This document shows positions 45,452 through 57,000 of a DNA stretch of 64,000 nucleotides, in pieces. The number at the start of each line of letters is the position of its first letter. Positions within the stretch are counted from its first letter, which is position 1. The stretch comes from Ceratodon purpureus (taxonomy: Eukaryota > Streptophyta > Bryopsida > Pseudoditrichales > Ditrichaceae): NCBI GenBank assembly GCA_014871385.1, contig CM026422.1:17425199-17489198 (forward strand), read 5' to 3'. Both the position numbers and the translations under genes were made by a program. The notes beneath the pieces were generated by a model. It worked only from the letters and a program-made list of their open reading frames with translations. It was not told where the DNA came from and did no database searches.

Positions 45452-47846
45452 ATAGTATTTTAACAACATGGAAACCGAAGACTTTGCCTACAAGAGTTGT
45501 CAAAATTCCAAAACGTCATATTATACTAGCTTTAGCAAAAATAGCTTAGAGCATTAGAGCTCCGCCAAATGCTCATGAAGTTGCAAGTGGTTCTGATAGT
45601 GAGTAGCAATTCTCTTAGACATTTTCTTAGACGCAGTGTATGTATGGTATCACACTTCTCTTTATACACAGGTATCAACAATGTTATTCAAGGAAAATTT
45701 AGTTTGTTTTCATTTGTACTTCCCTCTTTTGGTTGTTTCAAAAATTATAATGTTCTTGAGTACAAAAAGAGTGGTGCAATTTTATATAAGTTGCTTCTTT
45801 GATTGTTTAGATAAATTCAGAAAAGCATTGAACATAATAGGATAAAGTTATTCATAGAACAGATAATATACAATTTTTTATTCTACAATAATATAAGATC
45901 TAATTGGTGTACAATTCGGAGAATTCAATTAAATTAATATTTACAAAAAAATAAAATTTCAAGAATTATAATGTTAAAGAATAGCTTTCACAAAATTCCA
46001 TTCAAGAGTAAGATCTTGATAGTTATATATTGTAATTTATTTCAGTAGATAATAGCACAATTTTTGTAGTATTGTATTTAGAGGACATTATTATCTTCAA
46101 TATGTAGTTGGTCTATGTATTTAATTGCAATGTCACTGAAAAAAGAAAATCATTTAATGATTTATGAACAACTTAAATAATTTGGTCTTTAGTATTGATA
46201 CTCTTGAGCATCCTCAATTAGACAAATTTCACAAATGTGCATTATCTAAGATTTGTCCTCAGCTCAAGACTTACTACCAATGATTCTAAAGTACTTTAGG
46301 TGTTCTTGGTAAAGAAACAGTGCTGCGTCTTGAATTATAAATTGAAGGTCACTTTCATAAAATGAGATCCATGTCATATTGTAAATCCAAAATCACTTTC
46401 ATGATATGTTTTAGTTCTTCATTATTAAATAGACCTCTCCAGTAATTACAATTTCTGCCCCATTGAAAAGATTATACTGCATTTCTTATTAACCACAAAT
46501 TTTCCATTATTAATTCTAATCTTTGTTTTAGATATTCATATAAAATAGATAATAAATTGCTCTATAGCCCATCCCAAATTATTGGCCCCTATAGTGCCAA
46601 TGCAATTTAATTCTATTAGCTATTAATCAACAACATGGTAAAAAAAAAAAATTGAAACATCTATTGTGTTCAGGTGTTTTCTATTGTCAATGTAACTATA
46701 TTTCTAATCAACTTATATTATAATAAAATAATAAAACATTACTTCCTTATTTTACTTGATATAAAACATTTTATCACTAAAGAAAAGCCATAAAGGAATA
46801 TTGAAATGTACATTTCATGAAAAAATACACATAAATGTATAAAATTTCTATGTTCTACCAAAATATCTTGCCACTCACTGTAAGTTTTAATTTAAAATTT
46901 TAACACTTTAAAATATATAAAATTTTAGGTAGTTTTCTAGTTTTCAAAATGTTTAAGGTTCACACAAAAAAGTGCATATGTAATGTGCATTACATGAAAA
47001 TATACAAAGCACGCTATAACAGGATTGTGTTAAAAGAAACATTGAAGAAGATTGAAGAATTTGCCAACGCATAAAATTACCCTTCAGATAATTAAAAGAA
47101 CTCTCCATGATTTGAGAAGATGTTTAGATTTGGTTTTGTGCAAGGTTATTGAACGGATAGACATTTATTTAATTGAGATAGAGTCTAGTATCATTTTTTA
47201 GTATTAAAAATATATGTTTTTCAATATAGATTCTTAATGTGAATCTATAGGAAACAATTCAACAAGTAAAGGATAACTTTCATAGAATCCAACTACTTCA
47301 CCTTTTAAAGCTTAAGTGATAGAATTATAATACATTCCATTCACGTTTTTAATTCCATGGTTCATGTAGCTCAACATTTTGCAACTTTTTGTTTAATCAT
47401 ACATTAATATGTTTGGAGGTACATATTATGTACACTTTGTTAGTTAGTGTACTTACTGTTAATTTAAATTTAGATGAATTGTATATTAAAATGTAATGGA
47501 CTTAAGGTGTAGTGTAGGCATAATTTCATTTTGTATTTTGTCCTATAAATGGGATAATTGTTTCATAATTTTTTTTGATCTCTTGTATTTTGTGCCTATT
47601 CATTGAGGTAGAACATAAAACATGATCATTTAAAAGTCAATCGTATTCCCAACATTCAAATTTGAATTAGTTAATTGGTTAAAAAACTTGATCATAAAAC
47701 CTGATGAAGGTAATAATTTCTCGAAAAACACCATATCTCATAATACATGTGTGAATAATTCAGGACTCTTAGTACAAATTCTTGGACATATAAGACTTCA
47801 ACGGAGTTCGAAATGTGTGGAATAGTCCCAAGTAAACGAATATGGG

Positions 47847-48092
47847 ATTAAACTAGTTTTGCCGTCATTCCATCTTTGAAAACTAGTTTTTCTTGAGTTT
47901 AGAGACCACCAAGTTCTTACACATCCAATATAGTGAAAGTACAAAGTTCTTCCATGTCTCCCAACTATTTGAAGTAAGAAAAAGTGATACAATAAAGCAA
48001 AACTCATGATATGTTTTTAGAATACAAGGTGACTTTAAGGATAACTCTAATTTCTTACAAAGAATCAGCAGAACAGAGTCCATTTCAACAGC
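47847..48092. repeat. Outer, diverged part of the inverted repeat (right)
   Basis: Partner of 33365-33573 with many substitutions and an extra segment (about 47850-47885, including a duplicated AAACTAGTTTT motif). Confidence 0.65.
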
Positions 48093-48903
48093 CATTTGAT
48101 TTTTTTGGTCCAGAAAGGTCGCTCATTCCCGGTTGTGCATATTCCGGATTCTGCGCAAGAATCTGCTATTTAGAGCGAGCATCTACTATTTGAACTTTGA
48201 AAGTTGTCAACAAAGTGGGAAACACTGTTCGTCTTCCTCGTTTCGCACCACGCCGATTTCAGGAAAGACCGCCGTTCTTCAAGTGTTTGTACCGCTGGAC
48301 GAGACTGGAAGCTTTGTCCGTGTGGTAGACTGGTTGCTAACTTGCTAGACGACGAGACCGTGCTTTGCGTCAAATTAACCAGTTCAACAGATGCACATGC
48401 GCAGGGACCCATCTGATCGATTTGCAGGACTGAACTGATCTATGCGCAGGGACCCATCTGAACTGATCTGCAGGACCAAACTGATCTGTGCTGTTGAAGG
48501 TGGCTCCAAGATCTGGAGTTTGTTTCTGCCGACTGGGTGTGGAAACTTGATGCGGATCAGTTTGGTGGATTAAACTGCAGTTGCCTTCGCGTTGGCTTTG
48601 AAGAGCTACGGGCTTCCGTGGGGTCCGGAGAGGGCAGTTTTAACTGCAATGAAGGTTGTCCTATGCTAGAGTGGCGTACTGGTTCGATCCGCATTCAGGT
48701 TCGTGAAGCAGCTTGACGTGCTTGGTATGCGTAAGAAGTACGACAAGTTGTTTCTTTGTTGGTGACGCCGCTGATGTGTTTGTTGTAGCGTGTGGAAGCC
48801 ATGTACTGTAGATTTATAGGCTAGTTGGTGGTCGTTGTTGGTAGGATGTCTACGATCCTTCGGCCGATTAATGGATATGAGACTCGTGGCAGATCTTGAG
48901 AGA
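48093..48903. other. Upstream region of the HNL gene
   Basis: GC content rises here compared with the inverted repeat. At about 48401-48490 there are imperfect tandem units containing GCAGGGACCCATCTGA and GAACTGATCTGCAGGAC. No coding sequence is supported, and this is probably promoter and leader of the receptor gene. Confidence 0.45.
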
Positions 48904-49300
48904 GTATTGTTTTTGTGCTCAAGTGTGCAGAAGAACGAGTTGGTTTATGAGAGATAGGTTGTGCTTTAGGACTGCGAGTTTGATGTGAGATGCTAGAGTT
49001 GGCAAGTTAGGTCTTTGGCTATCATGTCTGACATCACGAAGCCTGTGCCCAGTAAATCATCCACCGAAGCTATCTGCTTTCGAGTGACGTGCATCGCTCA
49101 CCAAGGAGCGAGGGTTTTCTAGAGAAGGCAGAGATAATTTGCTTCAGAAGCGCAGAGTTTGCTCACAGGCGAAAGCATTGATATCAGTTTCAGGTACGAG
49201 TGATCCGAATGCGATCCGGTGTCGATTGTGGACACTTTGTTGGGAAACATGTGGAGTGGGAACTTCATTATTTTCTGGAACGGTATTCCAACGTGGGTCA
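48904..49300 (+). repeat. 397-bp tandem duplication, copy 1
   Basis: Identical by eye to 49301-49697. The duplicated unit includes a good splice donor after TTTCAG at 49193, so it probably contains a 5' untranslated exon of the receptor gene. Confidence 0.9.
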
Positions 49301-49697
49301 GTATTGTTTTTGTGCTCAAGTGTGCAGAAGAACGAGTTGGTTTATGAGAGATAGGTTGTGCTTTAGGACTGCGAGTTTGATGTGAGATGCTAGAGTTGGC
49401 AAGTTAGGTCTTTGGCTATCATGTCTGACATCACGAAGCCTGTGCCCAGTAAATCATCCACCGAAGCTATCTGCTTTCGAGTGACGTGCATCGCTCACCA
49501 AGGAGCGAGGGTTTTCTAGAGAAGGCAGAGATAATTTGCTTCAGAAGCGCAGAGTTTGCTCACAGGCGAAAGCATTGATATCAGTTTCAGGTACGAGTGA
49601 TCCGAATGCGATCCGGTGTCGATTGTGGACACTTTGTTGGGAAACATGTGGAGTGGGAACTTCATTATTTTCTGGAACGGTATTCCAACGTGGGTCA
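49301..49697 (+). repeat. 397-bp tandem duplication, copy 2
   Basis: Head-to-tail with copy 1. The equivalent splice donor follows position 49590. The copy junction is seamless: GGGTCA is followed by GTATTG in one case and GGTTTT in the other. Confidence 0.9.
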
Positions 49698-50133
49698 GGT
49701 TTTTGGGTATATTGTATTTGGAACATCTGCTGCGGTCAGATTAGGTCTCTCCAGATGTGACTCATATCTGAAGTGTTAGTTAGGTACTCGGGAAGCTGAA
49801 ATTTTGAAATGGAAATCTCATGGCCGATATGTTAACGTATCTGCATTGAAGGCTTACCTCTGCTGAAACATACGAGGATACTGCTCGGTAGTGAGCACAT
49901 GAGCCATTTTGAACCAAGTCTGGATCAGGGATTCTTGAATGCAGCCGTGTGAGTTTATTGATTGAAACCGTTGAGTCTTTCCGAGCTTATAAAAACAAAG
50001 GTATTTAAACTCAATATCCCGTCATGCCTTCGGCTCATGAAATGGCGCTTCTTGATGAGCTCCGTGCCCTTTTGTAGATCATTGATTGTTAGGCGGGGAA
50101 GCCAGTATGTGAAGGGAGAGGTTGGGCACAGCA

Positions 50134-53100
50134 ATGGGCGAAGTAAAGGAGAAGTTCACTCACGGAGAACCGGTGAGTTTGTTCTTTGCTTGTATTCAGA
50201 AATCATGCAGCAGATGCGAAATACAACCTCGATGCCATATTGTAGTTCATGCCAAGTGGGGCTCTATTTCTCTGAAGTTTGATCCAATTATGCTTTTCTT
50301 TTGACACGCAGGTCTCTGACTCTATCTTTCGGTTCTACCAACCCAAAGTACCGGTTCAACTGGAGGTGGTGTTTGTTCATGGATTGGTGGACGACAACAG
50401 TGGAGATGCATATTGGAAGACTTGGCTGGCTCGAGATGGCACACTGGACAACGTTTGGCCAATGACCTGGCTCCCGGCCGAGTTTCCCTTTGCGAAAGTC
50501 TATGCACTCAAATACGATGCCAGCATAAAGCAGACTGCTACCGATGGAAGGATGGACTTATTTCTTGTTGGAGAGAACCTTGTACAAGAAATGGTGAATT
50601 TTGGTGGAATTGGACAGAATGGAGTTCCGGTGGTGTTTGTGTGCCATGGGTTTGGTGGCTTGGTGGCTAAGCAGATTGTCGTTAGTGCAAAGAATCGTGT
50701 TTCACAAGACAGAAAAGCTCAAAACCTCTTGCAGAACATTCGGGGTTTCTGTTTCTATTCAACTCCCCATCATGGTTCAGTCCTGGCCAAATATCTTCGT
50801 AATGCTAGGGGAGGGGGGAAGGGTCCCTTATCGGAAAATACGGAAGTGTTAAACACAGAGATAAGTCGCCTAAGCGAAGCCTTTGAGAAAGCTAAACACC
50901 AATCGTGGTATTTTGCATCGGCAGCTGAGACGCATGCAACATCGCAAGTAAGTAACAATTTCTTCGCCCTGGTTTCATCGTGTCCAAGAATGGTTGTGAT
51001 ATATGAGTCAATTGTTGTATGGCTTTGTAGTTCTCGTATCATGTATTGATTATGTTCCTATTTCATTTTCGACAGTATATGCAGATGGTGGTGGACGAAG
51101 CATCTTCCAGATACGAAGAAGGCAATTACCTCGCCTTGAGCGAAAATCACTCTGATATTGTTCGACCAAAAGCCAAGAACGATTCAAGTTACTTATGGTT
51201 GACTAATTCGCTGAGGGAGGTCGTCAGGAGATTTGAGGTTAGCCTTACTGAACGAGTAGAGAGCCTTGTGCCAGAGAGCTTTGTGAGATTGAAGAAACAA
51301 GAGGAAGCCACCAAACGATTGCTACAGGAAGCACCTATTGTAGGAGTGGTTGGCATGGGAGGTATCGGAAAGACGACGTTGGCAAAAGCTGTGTACCAGT
51401 CAATATGCAAGGATTTTTATAGGAGCAGCTACTTGGACGATGTGAAATCGAAGGCAAGCTTGGACGAAGTGTTGATTACGCTGCTGCAAGATTTTGGAAT
51501 CACGGATAGAAAGACAGGTTCTATCGTACAGCACAGTGCCTTGAAGGATTCTAGGGATGTTTTGCTCGAAGACCTGAAGAAGTATATTACAGTGCATCAG
51601 CACAAAGTGCTTGTGGTTGTGGATGATGTGGGGACAGAAGAGAACTTGGATCGCTTGCTGAAGGACATGGGGTTCTTGACAGGAAACAAAGAGTCGAGGC
51701 TAATCGTCACTTGTAGAAATTGGCAGGTGCTGAAGGAATATGTACCCCGTGTTCAAAGATATGATGTGGAGTTCATGAGTTCAAGCGAGGATATTGAGCT
51801 GTTTTCATATCATGCATTTCAGGGAGCTAGAACTCTGGAGCAAAAGCGGCGAACACTACATGAATTTCTACGGAAGGATTCCTCAGAACACTTGATGGAT
51901 GAGTTCGAAATTGTGTGTGATGATGTTGTGAGGGCTTGCTCTGGATTGCCATTGAGCCTTGAAGTGATGGGTCGTTTCTTGGGAGGTTATCTGAAGGATG
52001 ATCTATCGAGCAAGCAGTGCTTAGATTGTTGGAAAGGGGCTTTGGAGAAATTGAAGTATGTTGAGCCTTTGGAAGGGGGAGATGACAATGATAAGCTTTG
52101 GAAGGTGCTCCAAATAAGCTACGATGCTTTGTGTGTGAATGAGCAAAACATGTTCTTGGATATTGCATGTTTCTTTTCTGAATCAGTACAGTACAGCGAG
52201 CAAACATTGTTACGGATATGGGGAGGAAAGCAATCGAAGACATTGATAGAGTTGAGAAATTTGAAGGAGCGATGTTTGGTGAAGATGAACACGGAAGGTG
52301 GAGTAGTGACCATGCATGACCAATTGCGTGATATGGGTCGCGGTGTTGTAAGAGGGCAAGGCCGCCTAATGGTGAAGGAGATGAATAGATTATGGGATTG
52401 CAAGGATGTGCGGGAGCTTCTACAAAGCAATGAGGTAGTTCCAAATCAAGGGGTTCTTTGATTGGATTTAGTTGATGGTTTGAGCGTTTTAACAACACTT
52501 GCAACAAGTTGTTCTAATCATGTGGTCTTTCTTATTGGCATTAGATAAAGTCCGAATGGATGAAAGGCTTGTCATTATACGGTTTTTCACTTGAAGATTG
52601 GATCATGAGATTGAATGATGGCATGGAAGCTGAATCGAAGACCTCAGAGCACACCAAGCGTATGAAATACAGCTTGAATTTGAAATGTCCCCAAATGAAG
52701 TTGTTAAACATGAACAAGGGTGATGAGAATGTCATTGAAGCCATCAACATTCAAGGTAAAACACATCTGCAGTGGTTGTGCTTAAGGGAATCAAGCATTT
52801 CTAAAGTACCAAACTTTTTGCAACAATGTAAGGAGCTGTGTGTATTGGATATGAGGGATTGCAAACATTTGGAGAAACTTGATGATACCATTGGCAAATT
52901 GAGCAACTTATTGGAGCTCAATCTTAATGGATGCGATGGGCTCACTAGGCTACCAGATTCAATTGGGGAATTGGTGAAATTATTCAAGCTTGACCTCTCT
53001 TCGTGTGAAGGCCTAACATGTCTACCCGAGTCCATTGGCAAATTGAGCAACTTGTTGGAGCTCAATCTTACTGGATGCATTGGGCTCACAAGGCTACCAT

Positions 53101-55118
53101 ATTCAATTGGAGGATTGGTGAAATTATCCAAGCTTGACCTCTCTTCTTGTGAAGGCCTAACATGTCTACCAGAGTCCATTGGCAAATTGAGTAACATGTT
53201 GGAGCTCAATCTTACTGGATGCATTGGGCTCACAAGGCTACCTGATTCAATTGGAGGATTGGTGAAATTATCCAAGCTTGACCTCTCTTCTTGTGAAGGC
53301 CTAACATGTCTACCAGAGTCCATTGGCAAATTGAGCAACTTATTGGAGCTCAATCTTGATGAATGCATTGGACTTACAAGTCTACCTGATTCAATTGGAG
53401 GATTGGTGAAATTGACTTTGCTGGTGCTCTCTGCTTCTGAAGACTTAACATGTCTACCAGAGACCATTGGCAAATTGAGCAACTTATTGGAGCTCAATCT
53501 TTATAACTGCAGTGGGCTGACAAAACTACCTGATTCAATTGGAGAATTGGTAAAGTTATCCAAGCTTCGCCTCTTTTGGTGTGAAGGCCTAACATGTCTA
53601 CCAGAGTCCATTGGCAAATTGAACAACTTATTGGAGCTCAATCTTAATGGATGCAGTGGGCTCACGAGGCTACCTCATTCAATTGGAGGTATGGTGAAAT
53701 TGTCTCAGCTGCTGATCTCTGCTTGTAAAGGCCTTACTAGTCTACCAGAGTCCATTGGCAATTTGAGCAACTTATTGGAGCTCGATCTTACTGGATGCAT
53801 TGGGCTCACAAGGCTACCTGATTCAATTGGAGAATTGGTGAAATTATCCAAGCTTCGCCTCTTTTGGTGTGAAGGCCTTACATGGCTACCAGAGTCCATG
53901 GGCAAATTGAGCAACTTATTGGAGCTCAATCTTGATGGATGCAGTGGGCTCACAAGTCTACCTGATTCAATTGGAGGTATGGTGAAATTGTCTCAGTTGG
54001 TGCTCTCTGCTTGTAAAGGCCTTACATGTTTGCCAGAGTCCAGTGGCAAATTGAGCAATTTATTGGAGCTCGATCTCTCTAAATGCAGTGGGCTGACAAA
54101 ATTACCTAATTCAATTGGAGAATTGGTGAAACTATTGAAGCTTGACCTTTTTTTGTGTAAAGGCATTACATGTCTACCCGAGTCCATTGGTAAATTGAGC
54201 AACTTATTGGAGATCAACTTTCGTCGATGCACTGGGCTCAAAGGGCTACCTAATTCAATTGGAAGATTGGTGAATATATCCAAGCTTGACTTCTCTTCGT
54301 GTGAAGGCCTAACATGTCTTCCAGATTCCATTGGCAAAATGAGCAACTTATTAGAGCTCAATCTTATTGGATGCATTGGTCTCATAGGTCTACCAGACTC
54401 AATTGGAGAATTGGTGAGGTTATCCAAGGTTGACCTCTCTTATTGTGAAGGCCTTGAATTTCTACCAGAGTCCATTGGCACATTGAGCAACTTATTGGAG
54501 CTCAAACTTTATGGATGCATTGGGCTCATAGGGCTACCAGACTCAATTGGAGGATTGGTGAGGTTATCCAAGGTTGACCTCTCTTATTGTGAAGGCCTTC
54601 TAAGTTTACCAGAGTCCATGGGCAAATTGAGCAAATTATTGGAGCTCTACCTTAATGGATGCATTGGGCTCTCAAGGCTACCTGATACCCTTGGTAATCT
54701 TATTGATATGCGAATTCTAAGGGGTAAGGACTGTGTAAAGTTGGTGGAACTCCCTCAATCGACAGGCCGTTTATCGCAACTTTCTTGTTTAGATTTGCAT
54801 AACTGCCACAAATGGGAGTGGATGAAGGAAAGGCAAATTTCTTTGCTGCATGAGCTCAAGCAGCACGGTTGCTCTGAAATTCTTCTCCCCGATGGAAGAC
54901 CATATCATGGTAAATACTCTACCAAGTATTGCTCCTCCGGTAACGCTCGTTGTAATGGCTGTGGGTTGACGCGGATCTCAACCAAGTGCTGGCATTGCGA
55001 CATTTGCCCTGACTTTGATCTTTGTGAGCCATGCTACGAACGGAGGCATGAACTTGATCACCTATATGAATCAGAACACGTTGAAGACCACCCCATGACC
55101 GGCATTGCAGTGCTGTGA
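50134..55118 (+). CDS. HNL immune receptor: alpha/beta-hydrolase-NB-ARC-LRR-ZZ zinc finger
   Basis: Four exons join in frame: 50134-50172, 50312-50947, 51076-52434 and 52551-55118, giving 1,533 residues. Residues about 14-225 form an alpha/beta-hydrolase domain (VVFVHGL at 32-38, FYSTPHHGS). Its nucleophile elbow reads CHGFGG with Gly126 where relatives have Ser, so hydrolysis is unlikely. The NB-ARC has P-loop GMGGIGKTT (318-326), Walker B-like VLVVVDDVG, RNBS-B RLIVTCRN, GLPL, FLDIACFF and MHD (638-640), all intact, so nucleotide switching looks possible. The LRR follows as 13 units of 48 residues. The C terminus carries a ZZ-type zinc finger: Cys1479, 1482, 1494, 1497, 1503 and 1506, with His1515 and 1525, around CPDFDLCEPCY. 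HNLs are known from bryophytes as presumed intracellular immune receptors. The fused ZZ finger may be an integrated sensor or scaffold (inference). Leader exons probably lie upstream. Confidence 0.93.
52891..54762 (+). repeat. 13 x 144-bp in-frame tandem repeats encoding the LRR
   Basis: Within the last exon, the anchor word TTGGCAAATTGAGC (or a one- or two-base variant) recurs at 52891, 53035, 53179, 53323, 53467 and so on to 54619, always exactly 144 bp apart. Each unit encodes two 24-residue LRRs: a conserved PESIGKLSNLLELNL half and a more variable PDSIGxLVKLxxLxL half. Units 2 to 4 are nearly identical at DNA level, so expansion is recent. Variation concentrates in the residues just after each LxL strand, as expected for a ligand-facing surface. 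Confidence 0.95.
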
Positions 55119-57000
55119 CTGCTTTCTGTGACCCAGCCGACCTGTTCTTGGCTAGGCATACACTCTGCAGTGAGAACTCTTGGGCTGTTATCCTTTTGTT
55201 GTTCGTAGGGCATTCAGCATAGTCTGCAATGTCATGCAGTTTGAAACGCATTGTCGACCATGAACCATAACGAGATATATCCAACATAGTTTCCAAGTAG
55301 ACAATGTAGCTGCAAGATAGGATTAGGTGTTTTTGTATGGGGATTCTTCTTAGGATTGCTCTTCCAGGTTTGCTCAGGAAGACTTGGAAACATGTGAATC
55401 GATTGAAAAGCAAGACTGGTTTTACTTGGAGGAATTGAATGCTTGGACATTGGTGAATTGCGTTCAATAGGTAGCATATTCTTTGTTGCTCACTCACTTA
55501 GCTTAACAGAGACTACCAGAAGAAGCGTAGTGCTGGTTTGTCTTGGACTGCGTGCGTGTAGACTTTTCAAGGTGTTGTGGTTTTGCTGAGAAGCTCATTT
55601 GTGGGACATCATCATCTTAACATATTTTGTTTATTGCATGGCCTTCTTCTTGTGGGGCATGCCATGGTCTGGTCTGGTTTGAGAATATAATAGAATTATA
55701 TATGTGATGTGATGTGATGTGGTGTGCTGTGATGGGTGTGGAGATTGTAAGATGAGATGCATGGGAGCATTTAGTTGCAGTGGAGGATGGGGAGGTGCGT
55801 GTGATTGATTGTTGGTGTGATTTTTGTTGAGGATGATGCATGGGGGTTGAGGTTACGATCTGGGAGAATGGGCAGGGAGTTTGGAGCTGGTGGAGGGAGA
55901 TCAGTGATGGAGGAAATGGGCAGTGGGGAGCTGAATGGGGTGTGAGCAGAATGGTTTCGGCAACTGCCAGGAGAGGATTTTCACCAGGTGGGCTTTGAGT
56001 GGGAGCGGAATTCGGCTGGAGAATATTGCAGAGGCAATGAACCAACGTGGTTTTGCATCGACGACATGCGCAGGAGTTTGCTTTGAGGGAGTGCTGTGCA
56101 GGGTGAGCTGGAGTGTGAGCTTGATGAGGACTGCACATGTGGGTTTACTTAAAAGCAGTTCATAGTGCTCAGGGTTTTGATCTCGTCTGCGTCCCTTGGA
56201 AGCTCTTGAGTGGAGAATTAACCCACCCGTTCAGGTGGTTTCATGTGCGATCAAGGCCTCCTAGTGTGCCAGTCTTTAGTCGCCTTTCCCAGGATTTGCG
56301 AGGAGGAATTGTGCAATCGCTTTGCTTCCCCGAAGCCTAGGGTTTACAGTTTTTATTAGTTTTTTTTTTATTTTATTTAACTCGATTTAAGTTCATTGGC
56401 GAAATGGGCGCTCCGTTGTAGGATTTATGATACCCGGTGGATCATTGGATATATGCAAGTTTGAGACTCATTTTATAAGGAATAGAAAATTATGATAAAT
56501 AAATTTTGCATAAACACAAACAAGCAATTCATGCACTCTTCCCTATAAACTCTCATATTGACACTAATAAGCAATTCATCCTCTAAAGTAGTTGAAATCA
56601 AAAGTAATCTTCAAATTGAATCGATAGTATATTGCTAATATTAAGCGACTGCTTCTATGTAAGTATTCTTCATTCAAGATATCAACTAGAAGATAAACCA
56701 GTCATAAAGGAACCCAAAGCCTAAAGAATCATGTCTGATATTAGCAAAACCATCATTGTTACGCCAAAGAGAGAAGATGAAACTTTAGGCTTAGTTGAAG
56801 TTGAACAACACTTTAGGCAATTAGACCATAATATGTAGAACATTGAAACCTACGAAGTAAATGTTGTTGCGCTAACAAAGAAGTAATGAAGAGGTAATGA
56901 ATAAGACACGATATAACACAAATATGCCAAGGCCGATGCTAGGCTACCAAGCCTACAAATTAGCTTGTGATCGGTTGAATATTGTTTTCACCAAAACTTA
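55119..57000. other. 3' region of the HNL gene, then intergenic DNA
   Basis: The first several hundred bases are plausibly 3' untranslated. A TGATG/TGTGATG short tandem lies at about 55700-55740. An open frame at 55935-56165 has no recognisable features, so I do not call it a gene. AT content climbs after 56350. Confidence 0.45.

Larger units (their letters stand above)
41395..47846. repeat. Right arm of a giant inverted repeat
   Basis: The 6,452-bp partner of 33574-40049, essentially identical in reverse complement. Its outer end carries the gene's 3' region and its inner end is extremely AT-rich. It includes two near-copies of a GCAGCCGCCAAAT motif at about 43198-43252, on the 5' side of the enclosed transposon gene. 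Confidence 0.95.

Noticed and set aside
33574..47846. The giant inverted repeat as an organelle-type inverted repeat
   Set aside because: It contains no rRNA, tRNA or plastid genes, carries transposon genes, and is flanked by nuclear intron-containing genes.
48904..49785. Short open frames repeated in the 397-bp duplication
   Set aside because: They are identical because the DNA is duplicated. They have no homology features and contain the likely leader splice donor.
52751..54427. Minus-strand open frames of 82 to 248 codons opposite the LRR exon
   Set aside because: They mirror the 144-bp coding repeats of the plus-strand receptor and carry no independent domain.
55935..56340. Possible small gene downstream of the receptor
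   Set aside because: The open frames are short and lack motifs, and they fall in what is probably 3' untranslated or intergenic DNA.
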